A stretch of DNA of 64,000 bases from Anthopleura xanthogrammica (lineage: Eukaryota > Cnidaria > Anthozoa > Actiniaria > Actiniidae), in NCBI GenBank assembly GCA_964019055.1, contig OZ025218.1, positions 4,114,169-4,178,168 on the forward strand. Direction: 5' to 3'. A program made the translations under genes and the position numbers. The notes under the pieces are model-generated. The model was not told the DNA's origin. It ran no database searches and saw nothing but the letters and a program-made list of their open reading frames with translations. Positions 12,101 to 27,100 of the stretch are shown here, one piece after another (the stretch's first letter is position 1; each line of letters begins with the position of its first letter).

Positions 12101-15100
12101 TTGTTAAAAATCCCACTTTTTGCTCATGATAATACCTCTTGAGATAAAAACACGACGTTTTGGCGAAAAAAAATTCGGTTTTGGCTGAGTAAAGGTGCTT
12201 TTTGGTCAAAAAAACTGTTTTTGGCTGAGAACATTTGAAATTTGCTGAGAATTTTCTTTTGCTCAAAACACGACGTTTTCACTGCTAAACGCAAGTTTTG
12301 GACGAGAAAAGCACATTTTGGGTGTCCAAAACACTGTTTTGCTGGGGAAAAAAACTTTTTAGCCCAAAAAACTGAAAAATGGCCATTTTGGCTCTCAAAA
12401 CCAGGTTTTTCGCTTACGGCGTGACCTGTTTGCTGAAACCCCCACTTTTTGCTCATGATAATACCTCTTGAGATAAAAACACGACGTTTTGGCGAAAAAA
12501 AATTCGGTTTTGGCTGAGTAAAGGTGCTTTTTGGTCAAAAAAACTGTTTTTGGCTGAGAACATTTGAAATTTGCTGAGAATTTTCTTTCGCTCAAAACAC
12601 GACGTTTTCACTGCTAAACGCAAGTTTTGGACGAGAAAAGCACATTTTGGGTGTCCAAAACACTGTTTTGCTGGGGAAAAAAACTTTTTAGCCCAAAAAA
12701 CTGAAAAATGGCCATTTTGGCTCTCAAAACCAGGTTTTTCGCTTACGGCGTGACCTGTTTGCTGAAACCCCCACTTTTTGCTCATGATAATACCTCTTGA
12801 GATAAAAACACGACGTTTTGGCGAAAAAAAATTCGGTTTTGGCTGAGTAAAGGTGCTTTTTGGTCAAAAAAACTGTTTTTGGCTGAGAACATTTGAAATT
12901 TGCTGAGAATTTTCTTTTGCTCAAAACACGACGTTTTCACTGCTAAATGCAAGTTTTGGACGAGAAAAGCACATTTTGGGTGTCCAAAACACTGTTTTGC
13001 TGGGAAAAAAAACTTTTTAGCCCAAAAAACTGAAAAATGGCCATTTTGGCTCTCAAAACCAGGTTTTTCGCTTACGGCGTGACCTGTTTGCTGAAACCCC
13101 CACTTTTTGCTCATGATAATACCTCTTGAGATAAAAACACGACGTTTTGGCGAAAAAAAATTCGGTTTTGGCTGAGTAAAGGTGCTTTTTGGTCAAAAAA
13201 ACTGTTTTTGGCTGAGAACATTTGAAATTTGCTGAGAATTTTCTTTTGCTCAAAACACGACGTTTTCACTGCTAAATGCAAGTTTTGGACGAGAAAAGCA
13301 CATTTTGGGTGTCCAAAACACTGTTTTGCTGGGGAAAAAAACTTTTTAGCCCAAAAAACTGAAAAATGGCCATTTTGGCTCTCAAAACCAGGTTTTTCGC
13401 TTACGGCGTGACCTGTTTGCTGAAACCCCCACTTTTTGCTCATGATAATACCTCTTGAGATAAAAACACGACGTTTTGGCGAAAAAAAATTCGGTTTTGG
13501 CTGAGTAAAGGTGCTTTTTGGTCAAAAAAACTGTTTTTGGCTGAGAACATTTGAAATTTGCTGAGAATTTTCTTTTGCTCAAAACACGACGTTTTCACTG
13601 CTAAACGCAAGTTTTGGACGAGAAAAGCACATTTTGGGTGTCCAAAACACTGTTTTGCTGGGAAAAAAAACTTTTTAGCCCAAAAAACTGAAAAATGGCC
13701 ATTTTGGCTCTCAAAACCCGGTTTTTCGCTTACGGCGTGACCTGTTTGCTGAAACCCCCACTTTTTGCTCATGATAATACCTCTTGAGATAAAAACACGA
13801 CGTTTTGGCGAAAAAAAATTCGGTTTTGGCTGAGTAAAGGTGCTTTTTGGTCAAAAAAACTGTTTTTGGCTGAGAACATTTGAAATTTGCTGAGAATTTT
13901 CTTTCGCTCAAAACACGACGTTTTCACTGCTAAACGCAAGTTTTGGACGAGAAAAGCACATTTTGGGTGTCCAAAACACTGTTTTGCTGGGAAAAAAAAC
14001 TTTTTAGCCCAAAAAACTGAAAAATGGCCATTTTGGCTCTCAAAACCAGGTTTTTCGCTTACGGCGTGACCTGTTTGCTGAAACCCCCACTTTTTGCTCA
14101 TGATAATACCTCTTGAGATAAAAACACGACGTTTTGGCGAAAAAAAATTCGGTTTTGGCTGAGTAAAGGTGCTTTTTGGTCAAAAAAACTGTTTTTGGCT
14201 GAGAACATTTGAAATTTGCTGAGAATTTTCTTTTGCTCAAAACACGACGTTTTCACTGCTAAACGCAAGTTTTGGACGAGAAAAGCACATTTTGGGTGTC
14301 CAAAACACTGTTTTGCTGGGAAAAAAAACTTTTTAGCCCAAAAAACTGAAAAATGGCCATTTTGGCTCTCAAAACCAGGTTTTTCGCTTACGGCGTGACC
14401 TGTTTGCTGAAACCCCCACTTTTTGCTCATGATAATACCTCTTGAGATAAAAACACGACGTTTTGGCGAAAAAAAATTCGGTTTTGGCTGAGTAAAGGTG
14501 CTTTTTGGTCAAAAAAACTGTTTTTGGCTGAGAACATTTGAAATTTGCTGAGAATTTTCTTTTGCTCAAAACACGACGTTTTCACTGCTAAACGCAAGTT
14601 TTGGACGAGAAAAGCACATTTTGGGTGTCCAAAACACTGTTTTGCTGGGAAAAAAAACTTTTTAGCCCAAAAAACTGAAAAATGGCCATTTTGGCTCTCA
14701 AAACCAGGTTTTTCGCTTACGGCGTGACCTGTTTGCTGAAACCCCCACTTTTTGCTCATGATAATACCTCTTGAGATAAAAACACGACGTTTTGGCGAAA
14801 AAAAATTCGGTTTTGGCTGAGTAAAGGTGCTTTTTGGTCAAAAAAACTGTTTTTGGCTGAGAACATTTGAAATTTGCTGAGAATTTTCTTTTGCTCAAAA
14901 CACGACGTTTTCACTGCTAAACGCAAGTTTTGGACGAGAAAAGCACATTTTGGGTGTCCAAAACACTGTTTTGCTGGGAAAAAAAACTTTTTAGCCCAAA
15001 AAACTGAAAAATGGCCATTTTGGCTCTCAAAACCAGGTTTTTCGCTTACGGCGTGACCTGTTTGCTGAAACCCCCACTTTTTGCTCATGATAATACCTCT

Positions 15101-18100
15101 TGAGATAAAAACACGACGTTTTGGCGAAAAAAAATTCGGTTTTGGCTGAGTAAAGGTGCTTTTTGGTCAAAAAAACTGTTTTTGGCTGAGAACATTTGAA
15201 ATTTGCTGAGAATTTTCTTTCGCTCAAAACACGACGTTTTCACTGCTAAACGCAAGTTTTGGACGAGAAAAGCACATTTTGGGTGTCCAAAACACTGTTT
15301 TGCTGGGAAAAAAAACTTTTTAGCCCAAAAAACTGAAAAATGGCCATTTTGGCTCTCAAAACCAGGTTTTTCGCTTACGGCGTGACCTGTTTGCTGAAAC
15401 CCCCACTTTTTGCTCATGATAATACCTCTTGAGATAAAAACACGACGTTTTGGCGAAAAAAAATTCGGTTTTGGCTGAGTAAAGGTGCTTTTTGGTCAAA
15501 AAAACTGTTTTTGGCTGAGAACATTTGAAATTTGCTGACAATTTTCTTTTGCTCAAAACACGACGTTTTCACTGCTAAACGCAAGTTTTGGACGAGAAAA
15601 GCACATTTTGGGTGTCCAAAACACTGTTTTGCTGGGAAAAAAAACTTTTTAGCCCAAAAAACTGAAAAATGGCCATTTTGGCTCTCAAAACCAGGTTTTT
15701 CGCTTACGGCGTGACCTGTTTGCTGAAACCCCCACTTTTTGCTCATGATAATACCTCTTGAGATAAAAACACGACGTTTTGGCGAAAAAAAATTCGGTTT
15801 TGGCTGAGTAAAGGTGCTTTTTGGTCAAAAAAACTGTTTTTGGCTGAGAACATTTGAAATTTGCTGAGAATTTTCTTTTGCTCAAAACACGACGTTTTCA
15901 CTGCTAAACGCAAGTTTTGGACGAGAAAAGCACATTTTGGGTGTCCAAAACACTGTTTTGCTGGGAAAAAAAACTTTTTAGCCCAAAAAACTGAAAAATG
16001 GCCATTTTGGCTCTCAAAACCAGGTTTTTCGCTTACGGCGTGACCTGTTTGCTGAAACCCCCACTTTTTGCTCATGATAATACCTCTTGAGATAAAAACA
16101 CGACGTTTTGGCGAAAAAAAATTCGGTTTTGGCTGAAAAAAGGTGCTTTTTGGTCAAAAAAACTGTTTTTGGTTGAGAACATTTGAAATTTGCTGAGAAT
16201 TTTCTTTTGCTCAAAACACGACGTTTTCACTGCTAAACGCAAGTTTTGGACGAGAAAAGCACATTTTGGGTGTCCAAAACACTGTTTTGCTGGGAAAAAA
16301 AACTTTTTAGCCCAAAAAACTGAAAAATGGCCATTTTGGCTCTCAAAACCAGGTTTTTCGCTTACGGCGTGACCTGTTTGCTGAAACCCCCACTTTTTGC
16401 TCATGATAATACCTCTTGAGATAAAAACACGACGTTTTGGCGCAAAAAAATTCGGTTTTGGCTGAGTAAAGGTGCTTTTTGTTCAAAAAAACTGTTTTTG
16501 GCTGAGAACATTTGAAATTTGCTGACAATTTTCTTTTGCTCAAAACACGACGTTTTCACTGCTAAACGCAAGTTTTGGACGAGAAAAGCACATTTTGGGT
16601 GTCCAAAACACTGTTTTGCTGGGAAAAAAAACTTTTTAGCCCAAAAAACTGAAAAATGGCCATTTTGGCTCTCAAAACCAGGTTTTTCGCTTACGGCGTG
16701 ACCTGTTTGCTGAAACCCCCACTTTTTGCTCATGATAATACCTCTTGAGATAAAAACACGACGTTTTGGCGCAAAAAAATTCGGTTTTGGCTGAGTAAAG
16801 GTGCTTTTTGTTCAAAAAAACTGTTTTTGGCTGAGAACATTTGAAATTTGCTGACAATTTTCTTTTGCTCAAAACACGACGTTTTCACTGCTAAACGCAA
16901 GTTTTGGACGAGAAAAGCACATTTTGGGTGTCCAAAACACTGTTTTGCTGGGAAAAAAAACTTTTTAGCCCAAAAAACTGAAAAATGGCCATTTTGGCTC
17001 TCAAAACCAGGTTTTTCGCTTACGGCGTGACCTGTTTGCTGAAACCCCCACTTTTTGCTCATGATAATACCTCTTGAGATAAAAACACGACGTTTTGGCG
17101 CAAAAAAATTCGGTTTTGGCTGAGTAAAGGTGCTTTTTGGTCAAAAAAACTGTTTTTGGCTGAGAACATTTGAAATTTGCTGACAATTTTCTTTTGCTCA
17201 AAACACGACGTTTTCACTGCTAAACGCAAGTTTTGGACGAGAAAAGCACATTTTGGGTGTCCAAAACACTGTTTTGCTGGGAAAAAAAACTTTTTAGCCC
17301 AAAAAACTGAAAAATGGCCATTTTGGCTCTCAAAACCAGGTTTTTCGCTTACGGCGTGACCTGTTTGCTGAAACCCCCACTTTTTGCTCATGATAATACC
17401 TCTTGAGATAAAAACACGACGTTTTGGCGAAAAAAAATTCGGTTTTGGCTGAGTAAAGGTGCTTTTTGGTCAAAAAAACTGTTTTTGGCTGAGAACATTT
17501 GAAATTTGCTGAGAATTTTCTTTTGCTCAAAACACGACGTTTTCACTGCTAAACGCAAGTTTTGGACGAGAAAAGCACATTTTGGGTGTCCAAAACACTG
17601 TTTTGCTGGGAAAAAAAACTTTTTAGCCCAAAAAACTGAAAAATGGCCATTTTGGCTCTCAAAACCAGGTTTTTCGCTTACGGCGTGACCTGTTTGCTGA
17701 AACCCCCACTTTTTGCTCATGATAATACCTCTTGAGATAAAAACACGACGTTTTGGCGAAAAAAAATTCGGTTTTGGCTGAGTAAAGGTGCTTTTTGGTC
17801 AAAAAAACTGTTTTTGGTTGAGAACATTTGAAATTTGCTGAGAATTTTCTTTTGCTCAAAACACGACGTTTTCACTGCTAAACGCAAGTTTTGGACGAGA
17901 AAAGCACATTTTGGGTGTCCAAAACACTGTTTTGCTGGGAAAAAAAACTTTTTAGCCCAAAAAACTGAAAAATGGCCATTTTGGCTCTCAAAACCAGGTT
18001 TTTCGCTTACGGCGTGACCTGTTTGCTGAAACCCCCACTTTTTGCTCATGATAATACCTCTTGAGATAAAAACACGACGTTTTGGCGAAAAAAAATTCGG

Positions 18101-21100
18101 TTTTGGCTGAGTAAAGGTGCTTTTTGGTCAAAAAAACTGTTTTTGGCTGAGAACATTTGAAATTTGCTGAGAATTTTCTTTTGCTCAAAACACGACGTTT
18201 TCACTGCTAAACGCAATTTTGGACGAGAAAAGCACATTTTGGGTGTCCAAAACACTGTTTTGCTGGGAAAAAAAACTTTTTAGCCCAAAAAACTGAAAAA
18301 TGGCCATTTTGGCTCTCAAAACCAGGTTTTTCGCTTACGGCGTGACCTGTTTGCTGAAACCCCCACTTTTTGCTCATGATAATACCTCTTGAGATAAAAA
18401 CACGACGTTTTGGCGAAAAAAAATTCGGTTTTGGCTGAGTAAAGGTGCTTTTTGGTCAAAAAAACTGTTTTTGGCTGAGAACATTTGAAATTTGCTGACA
18501 ATTTTCTTTTGCTCAAAACACGACGTTTTCACTGCTAAACGCAAGTTTTGGACGAGAAAAGCACATTTTGGGTGTCCAAAACACTGTTTTGCTGGGAAAA
18601 AAAACTTTTTAGCCCAAAAAACTGAAAAATGGCCATTTTGGCTCTCAAAACCAGGTTTTTCGCTTACGGCGTGACCTGTTTGCTGAAACCCCCACTTTTT
18701 GCTCATGATAATACCTCTTGAGATAAAAACACGACGTTTTGGCGAAAAAAAATTCGGTTTTGGCTGAGTAAAGGTGCTTTTTGGTCAAAAAAACTGTTTT
18801 TGGCTGAGAACATTTGAAATTTGCTGAGAATTTTCTTTTGCTCAAAACACGACGTTTTCACTGCTAAACGCAAGTTTTGGACGAGAAAAGCACATTTTGG
18901 GTGTCCAAAACACTGTTTTGCTGGGAAAAAAAACTTTTTAGCCCAAAAAACTGAAAAATGGCCATTTTGGCTCTCAAAACCAGGTTTTCCGCTTACGGCG
19001 TGACCTGTTTGCTGAAACCCCCACTTTTTGCTCATGATAATACCTCTTGAGATAAAAACACGACGTTTTGGCGAAAAAAAATTCGGTTTTGGCTGAGTAA
19101 AGGTGCTTTTTGGTCAAAAAAACTGTTTTTGGCTGAGAACATTTGAAATTTGCTAAGAATTTTCTTTTGCTCAAAACACGACGTTTTCACTGCTAAACGC
19201 AAGTTTTGGACGAGAAAAGCACATTTTGGGTGTCCAAAACACTGTTTTGCTGGGAAAAAAAACTTTTTAGCCCAAAAAACTGAAAAATGGCCATTTTGGC
19301 TCTCAAAACCAGGTTTTTCGCTTACGGCGTGACCTGTTTGCTGAAACCCCCACTTTTTGCTCATGATAATACCTCTTGAGATCAAAACACGACGTTTTGG
19401 CGAAAAAAAATTCGGTTTTGGCTGAGTAAAGCTGCTTTTTGGTCAAAAAAACTGTTTTTGGCTGAGAACATTTGAAATTTGCTGAGAATTTTCTTTTGCT
19501 CAAAACACGACGTTTTCACTGCTAAACGCAAGTTTTGGACGAGAAAAGCACATTTTGGGTGTCCAAAACACTGTTTTGCTGGGAAAAAAAACTTTTTAGC
19601 CCAAAAAACTGAAAAATGGCCATTTTGGCTCTCAAAACCAGGTTTTTCGCTTACGGCGTGACCTGTTTGCTGAAACCCCCACTTTTTGCTCATGATAATA
19701 CCTCTTGAGATAAAAACACGACGTTTTGGCGAAAAAAAATTCGGTTTTGGCTGAGTAAAGCTGCTTTTTGGTCAAAAAAACTGTTTTTGGCTGAGAACAT
19801 TTGAAATTTGCTGAGAATTTTCTTTTGCTCAAAACACGACGTTTTCACTGCTAAACGCAAGTTTTGGACGAGAAAAGCACATTTTGGGTGTCCAAAACAC
19901 TGTTTTGCTGGGAAAAAAAACTTTTTAGCCCAAAAAACTGAAAAATGGCCATTTTGGCTCTCAAAACCAGGTTTTTCGCTTACGGCGTGACCTGTTTGCT
20001 GAAACCCCCACTTTTTGCTCATGATAATACCTCTTGAGATAAAAACACGACGTTTTGGCGAAAAAAAATTCGGTTTTGGCTGAGTAAAGGTGCTTTTTGG
20101 TCAAAAAAACTGTTTTTGGCTGAGAACATTTGAAATTTGCTGAGAATTTTCTCTTGCTCAAAACCCGACGTTTTCACTGCTAAACGCAAGTTTTGGACGA
20201 GAAAAGCACATTTTGGGTGTCCAAAACACTGTTTTGCTGGGAAAAAAAACTTTTTAGCCCAAAAAACTGAAAAATGGCCATTTTGGCTCTCAAAACCAGG
20301 TTTTTCGCTTACGGCGTGACCTGTTTGCTGAAACCCCCACTTTTTGCTCATGATAATACCTCTTGAGATAAAAACACGACGTTTTGGCGAAAAAAAATTC
20401 GGTTTTGGCTGAGTAAAGGTGCTTTTTGGTCAAAAAAACTGTTTTTGGCTGAGAACATTTGAAATTTGCTGACAATTTTCTCTTGCTCAAAACCCGACGT
20501 TTTCACTGCTAAACGCAAGTTTTGGACGAGAAAAGCACATTTTGGGTGTCCAAAACACTGTTTTGCTGGGAAAAAAAACTTTTTAGCCCAAAAAACTGAA
20601 AAATGGCCATTTTGGCTCTCAAAACCAGGTTTTTCGCTTACGGCGTGACCTGTTTGCTGAAACCCCCACTTTTTGCTCATGATAATACCTCTTGAGATAA
20701 AAACACGACGTTTTGGCGAAAAAAAATTCGGTTTTGGCTGAGTAAAGGTGCTTTTTGGTCAAAAAAACTGTTTTTGGCTGAGAACATTTGAAATTTGCTG
20801 AGAATTTTCTTTTGCTCAAAACACGACGTTTTCACTGCTAAACGCAAGTTTTGGACGAGAAAAGCACATTTTGGGTGTCCAAAACACTGTTTTGCTGGGA
20901 AAAAAAACTTTTTAGCCCAAAAAACTGAAAAATGGCCATTTTGGCTCTCAAAACCAGGTTTTTCGCTTACGGCGTGACCTGTTTGCTGAAACCCCCACTT
21001 TTTGCTCATGATAATACCTCTTGAGATAAAAACACGACGTTTTGGCGAAAAAAAATTCGGTTTTGGCTGAGTAAAGGTGCTTTTTGGTCAAAAAAACTGT

Positions 21101-24100
21101 TTTTGGCTGAGAACATTTGAAATTTGCTGAGAATTTTCTTTTGCTCAAAACACGACGTTTTCACTGCTAAACGCAAGTTTTGGACGAGAAAAGCACATTT
21201 TGGGTGTCCAAAACACTGTTTTGCTGGGAAAAAAAACTTTTTAGCCCAAAAAACTGAAAAATGGCCATTTTGGCTCTCAAAACCAGGTTTTTCGCTTACG
21301 GCGTGACCTGTTTGCTGAAACCCCCACTTTTTGCTCATGATAATACCTCTTGAGATAAAAACACGACGTTTTGGCGAAAAAAAATTCGGTTTTGGATGAG
21401 TAAAAGTGCTTTTTGGTCAAAAAAACTGTTTTTGGCTGAGAACATTTGAAATTTGCTGAGAATTTTCTTTTGCTCAAAACACGACGTTTTCACTGCTAAA
21501 CGCAAGTTTTGGACGAGAAAAGCACATTTTGGGTGTCCAAAACACTGTTTTGCTGGGAAAAAAAACTTTTTAGCCCAAAAAACTGAAAAATGGCCATTTT
21601 GGCTCTCAAAACCAGGTTTTTCGCTTACGGCGTGACCTGTTTGCTGAAACCCCCACTTTTTGCTCATGATAATACCTCTTGAGATAAAAACACGACGTTT
21701 TGGCGAAAAAAAATTCGGTTTTGGCTGAGTAAAGGTGCTTTTTGGTCAAAAAAACTGTTTTTGGCTGAGAACATTTGAAATTTGCTGAGAATTTTCTTTT
21801 GCTCAAAACACGACGTTTTCACTGCTAAACGCAAGTTTTGGACGAGAAAAGCACATTTTGGGTGTCCAAAACACTGTTTTGCTGGGAAAAAAAACTTTTT
21901 AGCCCAAAAAACTGAAAAATGGCCATTTTGGCTCTCAAAACCAGGTTTTTCGCTTACGGCGTGACCTGTTTGCTGAAACCCCCACTTTTTGCTCATGATA
22001 ATACCTCTTGAGATAAAAACACGACGTTTTGGCGAAAAAAAATTCGGTTTTGGATGAGTAAAAGTGCTTTTTGGTCAAAAAAACTGTTTTTGGCTGAGAA
22101 CATTTGAAATTTGCTGAGAATTTTCTTTTGCTCAAAACACGACGTTTTCACTGCTAAACGCAAGTTTTGGACGAGAAAAGCACATTTTGGGTGTCCAAAA
22201 CACTGTTTTGCTGGGAAAAAAAACTTTTTAGCCCAAAAAACTGAAAAATGGCCATTTTGGCTCTCAAAACCAGGTTTTTCGCTTACGGCGTGACCTGTTT
22301 GCTGAAACCCCCACTTTTTGCTCATGATAATACCTCTTGAGATAAAAACACGACGTTTTGGCGAAAAAAAATTCGGTTTTGGCTGAGTAAAGGTGCTTTT
22401 TGGTCAAAAAAACTGTTTTTGGCTGAGAACATTTGAAATTTGCTGAGAATTTTCTTTTGCTCAAAACACGACGTTTTCACTGCTAAACGCAAGTTTTGGA
22501 CGAGAAAAGCACATTTTGGGTGTCCAAAACACTGTTTTGCTGGGAAAAAAAAATTTTTTAGCCCAAAAAACTGAAAAATGGCCATTTTGGCTCTCAAAAC
22601 CAGGTTTTTCGCTTACGGCGTGACCTGTTTGCTGAAACCCCCACTTTTTGCTCATGATAATACCTCTTGAGATAAAAACACGACGTTTTGGCGAAAAAAA
22701 ATTCGGTTTTGGCTGAGTAAAGGTGCTTTTTGGTCAAAAAAACTGTTTTTGGCTGAGAACATTTGAAATTTGCTGAGAATTTTCTTTTGCTCAAAACACG
22801 ACGTTTTCACTGCTAAACGCAAGTTTTGGACGAGAAAAGCACATTTTGGGTGTCCAAAACACTGTTTTGCTGGGAAAAAAAACTTTTTAGCCCAAAAAAC
22901 TGAAAAATGGCCATTTTGGCTCTCAAAACCAGGTTTTTCGCTTACGGCGTGACCTGTTTGCTGAAACCCCCACTTTTTGCTCATGATAATACCTCTTGAG
23001 ATAAAAACACGACGTTTTGGCGAAAAAAAATTCGGTTTTGGCTGAGTAAAGGTGCTTTTTGGTCAAAAAAACTGTTTTTGGCTGAGAACATTTGAAATTT
23101 GCTGAGAATTTTCTTTTGCTCAAAACACGACGTTTTCACTGCTAAACGCAAGTTTTGGACGAGAAGAGCACATTTTGGGTGTCCAAAACACTGTTTTGCT
23201 GGGAAAAAAAACTTTTTAGCCCAAAAAACTAAAAAATGGCCATTTTGGCTCTCAAAACCAGGTTTTTCGCTTACGGCGTGACCTGTTTGCTGAAACCCCC
23301 ACTTTTTGCTCATGATAATACCTCTTGAGATAAAAACACGACGTTTTGGCGAAAAAAAATTCGGTTTTGGCTGAGTAAAGGTGCTTTTTGGTCAAAAAAA
23401 CTGTTTTTGGCTGAGAACATTTGAAATTTGCTGAGAATTTTCTTTTGCTCAAAACACGACGTTTTCACTGCTAAACGCAAGTTTTGGACGAGAAAAGCAC
23501 ATTTTGGGTGTCCAAAACACTGTTTTGCTGGGAAAAAAAACTTTTTAGCCCAAAAAACTGAAAAATGGCCATTTTGGCTCTCAAAACCAGGTTTTTCGCT
23601 TACGGCGTGACCTGTTTGCTGAAACCCCCACTTTTTGCTCATGATAATACCTCTTGAGATAAAAACACGACGTTTTGGCGAAAAAAAATTCGGTTTTGGC
23701 TGAGTAAAGGTGCTTTTTGGTCAAAAAAACTGTTTTTGGCTGAGAACATTTGAAATTTGCTGAGAATTTTCTTTTGCTCAAAACACGACGTTTTCACTGC
23801 TAAACGCAAGTTTTGGACGAGAAAAGCACATTTTGGGTGTCCAAAACACTGTTTTGCTGGGAAAAAAAACTTTTTAGCCCAAAAAACTGAAAAATGGCCA
23901 TTTTGGCTCTCAAAACCAGGTTTTTCGCTTACGGCGTGACCTGTTTGCTGAAACCCCCACTTTTTGCTCATGATAATACCTCTTGAGATAAAAACACGAC
24001 GTTTTGGCGAAAAAAAATTCGGTTTTGGCTGAGTAAAGGTGCTTTTTGGTCAAAAAAACTGTTTTTGGCTGAGAACATTTGAAATTTGCTGAGAATTTTC

Positions 24101-27100
24101 TTTTGCTCAAAACACGACGTTTTCACTGCTAAACGCAAGTTTTGGACGAGAAAAGCACATTTTGGGTGTCCAAAACACTGTTTTGCTGGGAAAAAAAACT
24201 TTTTAGCCCAAAAAACTGAAAAATGGCCATTTTGGCTCTCAAAACCAGGTTTTTCGCTTACGGCGTGACCTGTTTGCTGAAACCCCCACTTTTTGCTCAT
24301 GATAATACCTCTTGAGATAAAAACACGACGTTTTGGCGAAAAAAAATTCGGTTTTGGCTGAGTAAAGGTGCTTTTTGGTCAAAAAAACTGTTTTTGGCTG
24401 AGAACATTTGAAATTTGCTGAGAATTTTCTTTTGCTCAAAACACGACGTTTTCACTGCTAAACGCAAGTTTTGGACGAGAAAAGCACATTTTGGGTGTCC
24501 AAAACACTGTTTTGCTGGGAAAAAAAACTTTTTAGCCCAAAAAACTGAAAAATGGCCATTTTGGCTCTCAAAACCAGGTTTTTCGCTTACGGCGTGACCT
24601 GTTTGCTGAAACCCCCACTTTTTGCTCATGATAATACCTCTTGAGATAAAAACACGACGTTTTGGCGAAAAAAAATTCGGTTTTGGCTGAGTAAAGGTGC
24701 TTTTTGGTCAAAAAAACTGTTTTTGGCTGAGAACATTTGAAATTTGCTGAGAATTTTCTTTTGCTCAAAACACGACGTTTTCACTGCTAAACGCAAGTTT
24801 TGGACGAGAAAAGCACATTTTGGGTGTCCAAAACACTGTTTTGCTGGGGAAAAAAAACTTTTTAGCCCAAAAAACTGAAAAATGGCCATTTTGGCTCTCA
24901 AAACCAGGTTTTTCGCTTACGGCGTGACCTGTTTGCTGAAACCCCCACTTTTTGCTCATGATAATACCTCTTGAGATAAAAACACGACGTTTTGGCGAAA
25001 AAAAATTCGGTTTTGGCTGAGTAAAGGTGCTTTTTGGTCAAAAAAACTGTTTTTGGCTGAGAACATTTGAAATTTGCTGAGAATTTTCTTTTGCTCAAAA
25101 CACGACGTTTTCACTGCTAAACGCAAGTTTTGGACGAGAAAAGCACATTTTGGGTGTCCAAAACACTGTTTTGCTGGGAAAAAAAACTTTTTAGCCCAAA
25201 AAACTGAAAAATGGCCATTTTGGCTCTCAAAACCAGGTTTTTCGCTTACGGCGTGACCTGTTTGCTGAAACCCCCACTTTTTGCTCATGATAATACCTCT
25301 TGAGATAAAAACACGACGTTTTGGCGAAAAAAAATTCGGTTTTGGCTGAGTAAAGGTGCTTTTTGGTCAAAAAAACTGTTTTTGGCTGAGAACATTTGAA
25401 ATTTGCTGAGAATTTTCTTTTGCTCAAAACACGACGTTTTCACTGCTAAACGCAAGTTTTGGACGAGAAAAGCACATTTTGGGTGTCCAAAACACTGTTT
25501 TGCTGGGAAAAAAAACTTTTTAGCCCAAAAAACTGAAAAATGGCCATTTTGGCTCTCAAAACCAGGTTTTTCGCTTACGGCGTGACCTGTTTGCTGAAAC
25601 CCCCACTTTTTGCTCATGATAATACCTCTTGAGATAAAAACACGACGTTTTGGCGAAAAAAAATTCGGTTTTGGCTGAGTAAAGGTGCTTTTTGGTCAAA
25701 AAAACTGTTTTTGGCTGAGAACATTTGAAATTTGCTGAGAATTTTCTTTTGCTCAAAACACGACGTTTTCACTGCTAAACGCAAGTTTTGGACGAGAAAA
25801 GCACATTTTGGGTGTCCAAAACACTGTTTTGCTGGGGAAAAAAACTTTTTAGCCCAAAAAACTGAAAAATGGCCATTTTGGCTCTCAAAACCAGGTTTTT
25901 CGCTTACGGCGTGACCTGTTTGCTGAAACCCCCACTTTTTGCTCATGATAATACCTCTTGAGATCAAAACACGACGTTTTGGCGAAAAAAAATTCGGTTT
26001 TGGCTGAGTAAAGGTGCTTTTTGGTCAAAAAAACTGTTTTTGGCTGAGAACATTTGAAATTTGCTGAGAATTTTCTTTTGCTCAAAACACGACGTTTTCA
26101 CTGCTAAACGCAAGTTTTGGACGAGAAAAGCACATTTTGGGTGTCCAAAACACTGTTTTGCTGGGAAAAAAAACTTTTTAGCCCAAAAAACTGAAAAATG
26201 GCCATTTTGGCTCTCAAAACCAGGTTTTTCGCTTACGGCGTGACCTGTTTGCTGAAACCCCCACTTTTTGCTCATGATAATACCTCTTGAGATAAAAACA
26301 CGACGTTTTGGCGAAAAAAAAATTCGGATTTGGCTGAGTAAAGGTGCTTTTTGGTCAAAAAAACTGTTTTTGGCTGAGAACATTTGAAATTTGCTGAGAA
26401 TTTTCTTTTGCTCAAAACACGACGTTTTCACTGCTAAACGCAAGTTTTGGACGAGAAAAGCACATTTTGGGTGTCCAAAACACTGTTTTGCTGGGAAAAA
26501 AAACTTTTTAGCCCAAAAAACTGAAAAATGGCCATTTTGGCTCTCAAAACCAGGTTTTTCGCTTACGGCGTGACCTGTTTGCTGAAACCCCCACTTTTTG
26601 CTCATGATAATACCTCTTGAGATAAAAACACGACGTTTTGGCGAAAAAAAAATCGGTTTTGGCTGAGTAAAGGTGCTTTTTGGTCAAAAAAACTGTTTTT
26701 GGCTGAGAACATTTGAAATTTGCTGACAATTTTCTTTTGCTCAAAACACGACGTTTTCACTGCTAAACGCAAGTTTTGGACGAGAAAAGCACATTTTGGG
26801 TGTCCAAAACACTGTTTTGCTGGGAAAAAAAATTTTTTAGCCCAAAAAACTGAAAAATGGCCATTTTGGCTCTCAAAACCAGGTTTTTCGCTTACGGCGT
26901 GACCTGTTTGCTGAAACCCCCACTTTTTGCTCATGATAATACCTCTTGAGATAAAAATACGACGTTTTGGCGAAAAAAAATTCGGTTTTGGCTGAGTAAA
27001 GGTGCTTTTTGGTCAAAAAAACTGTTTTTGGCTGAGAACATTTGAAATTTGCTGAGAATTTTCTTTTGCTCAAAACACGACGTTTTCACTGCTAAACGCA

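Noticed and set aside
25964..26605. 213-codon open frame on the - strand of block B
   Set aside because: It arises because one monomer is 330 bp long (an extra A near 26310), which lets two monomer frames join. It is not a longer gene.
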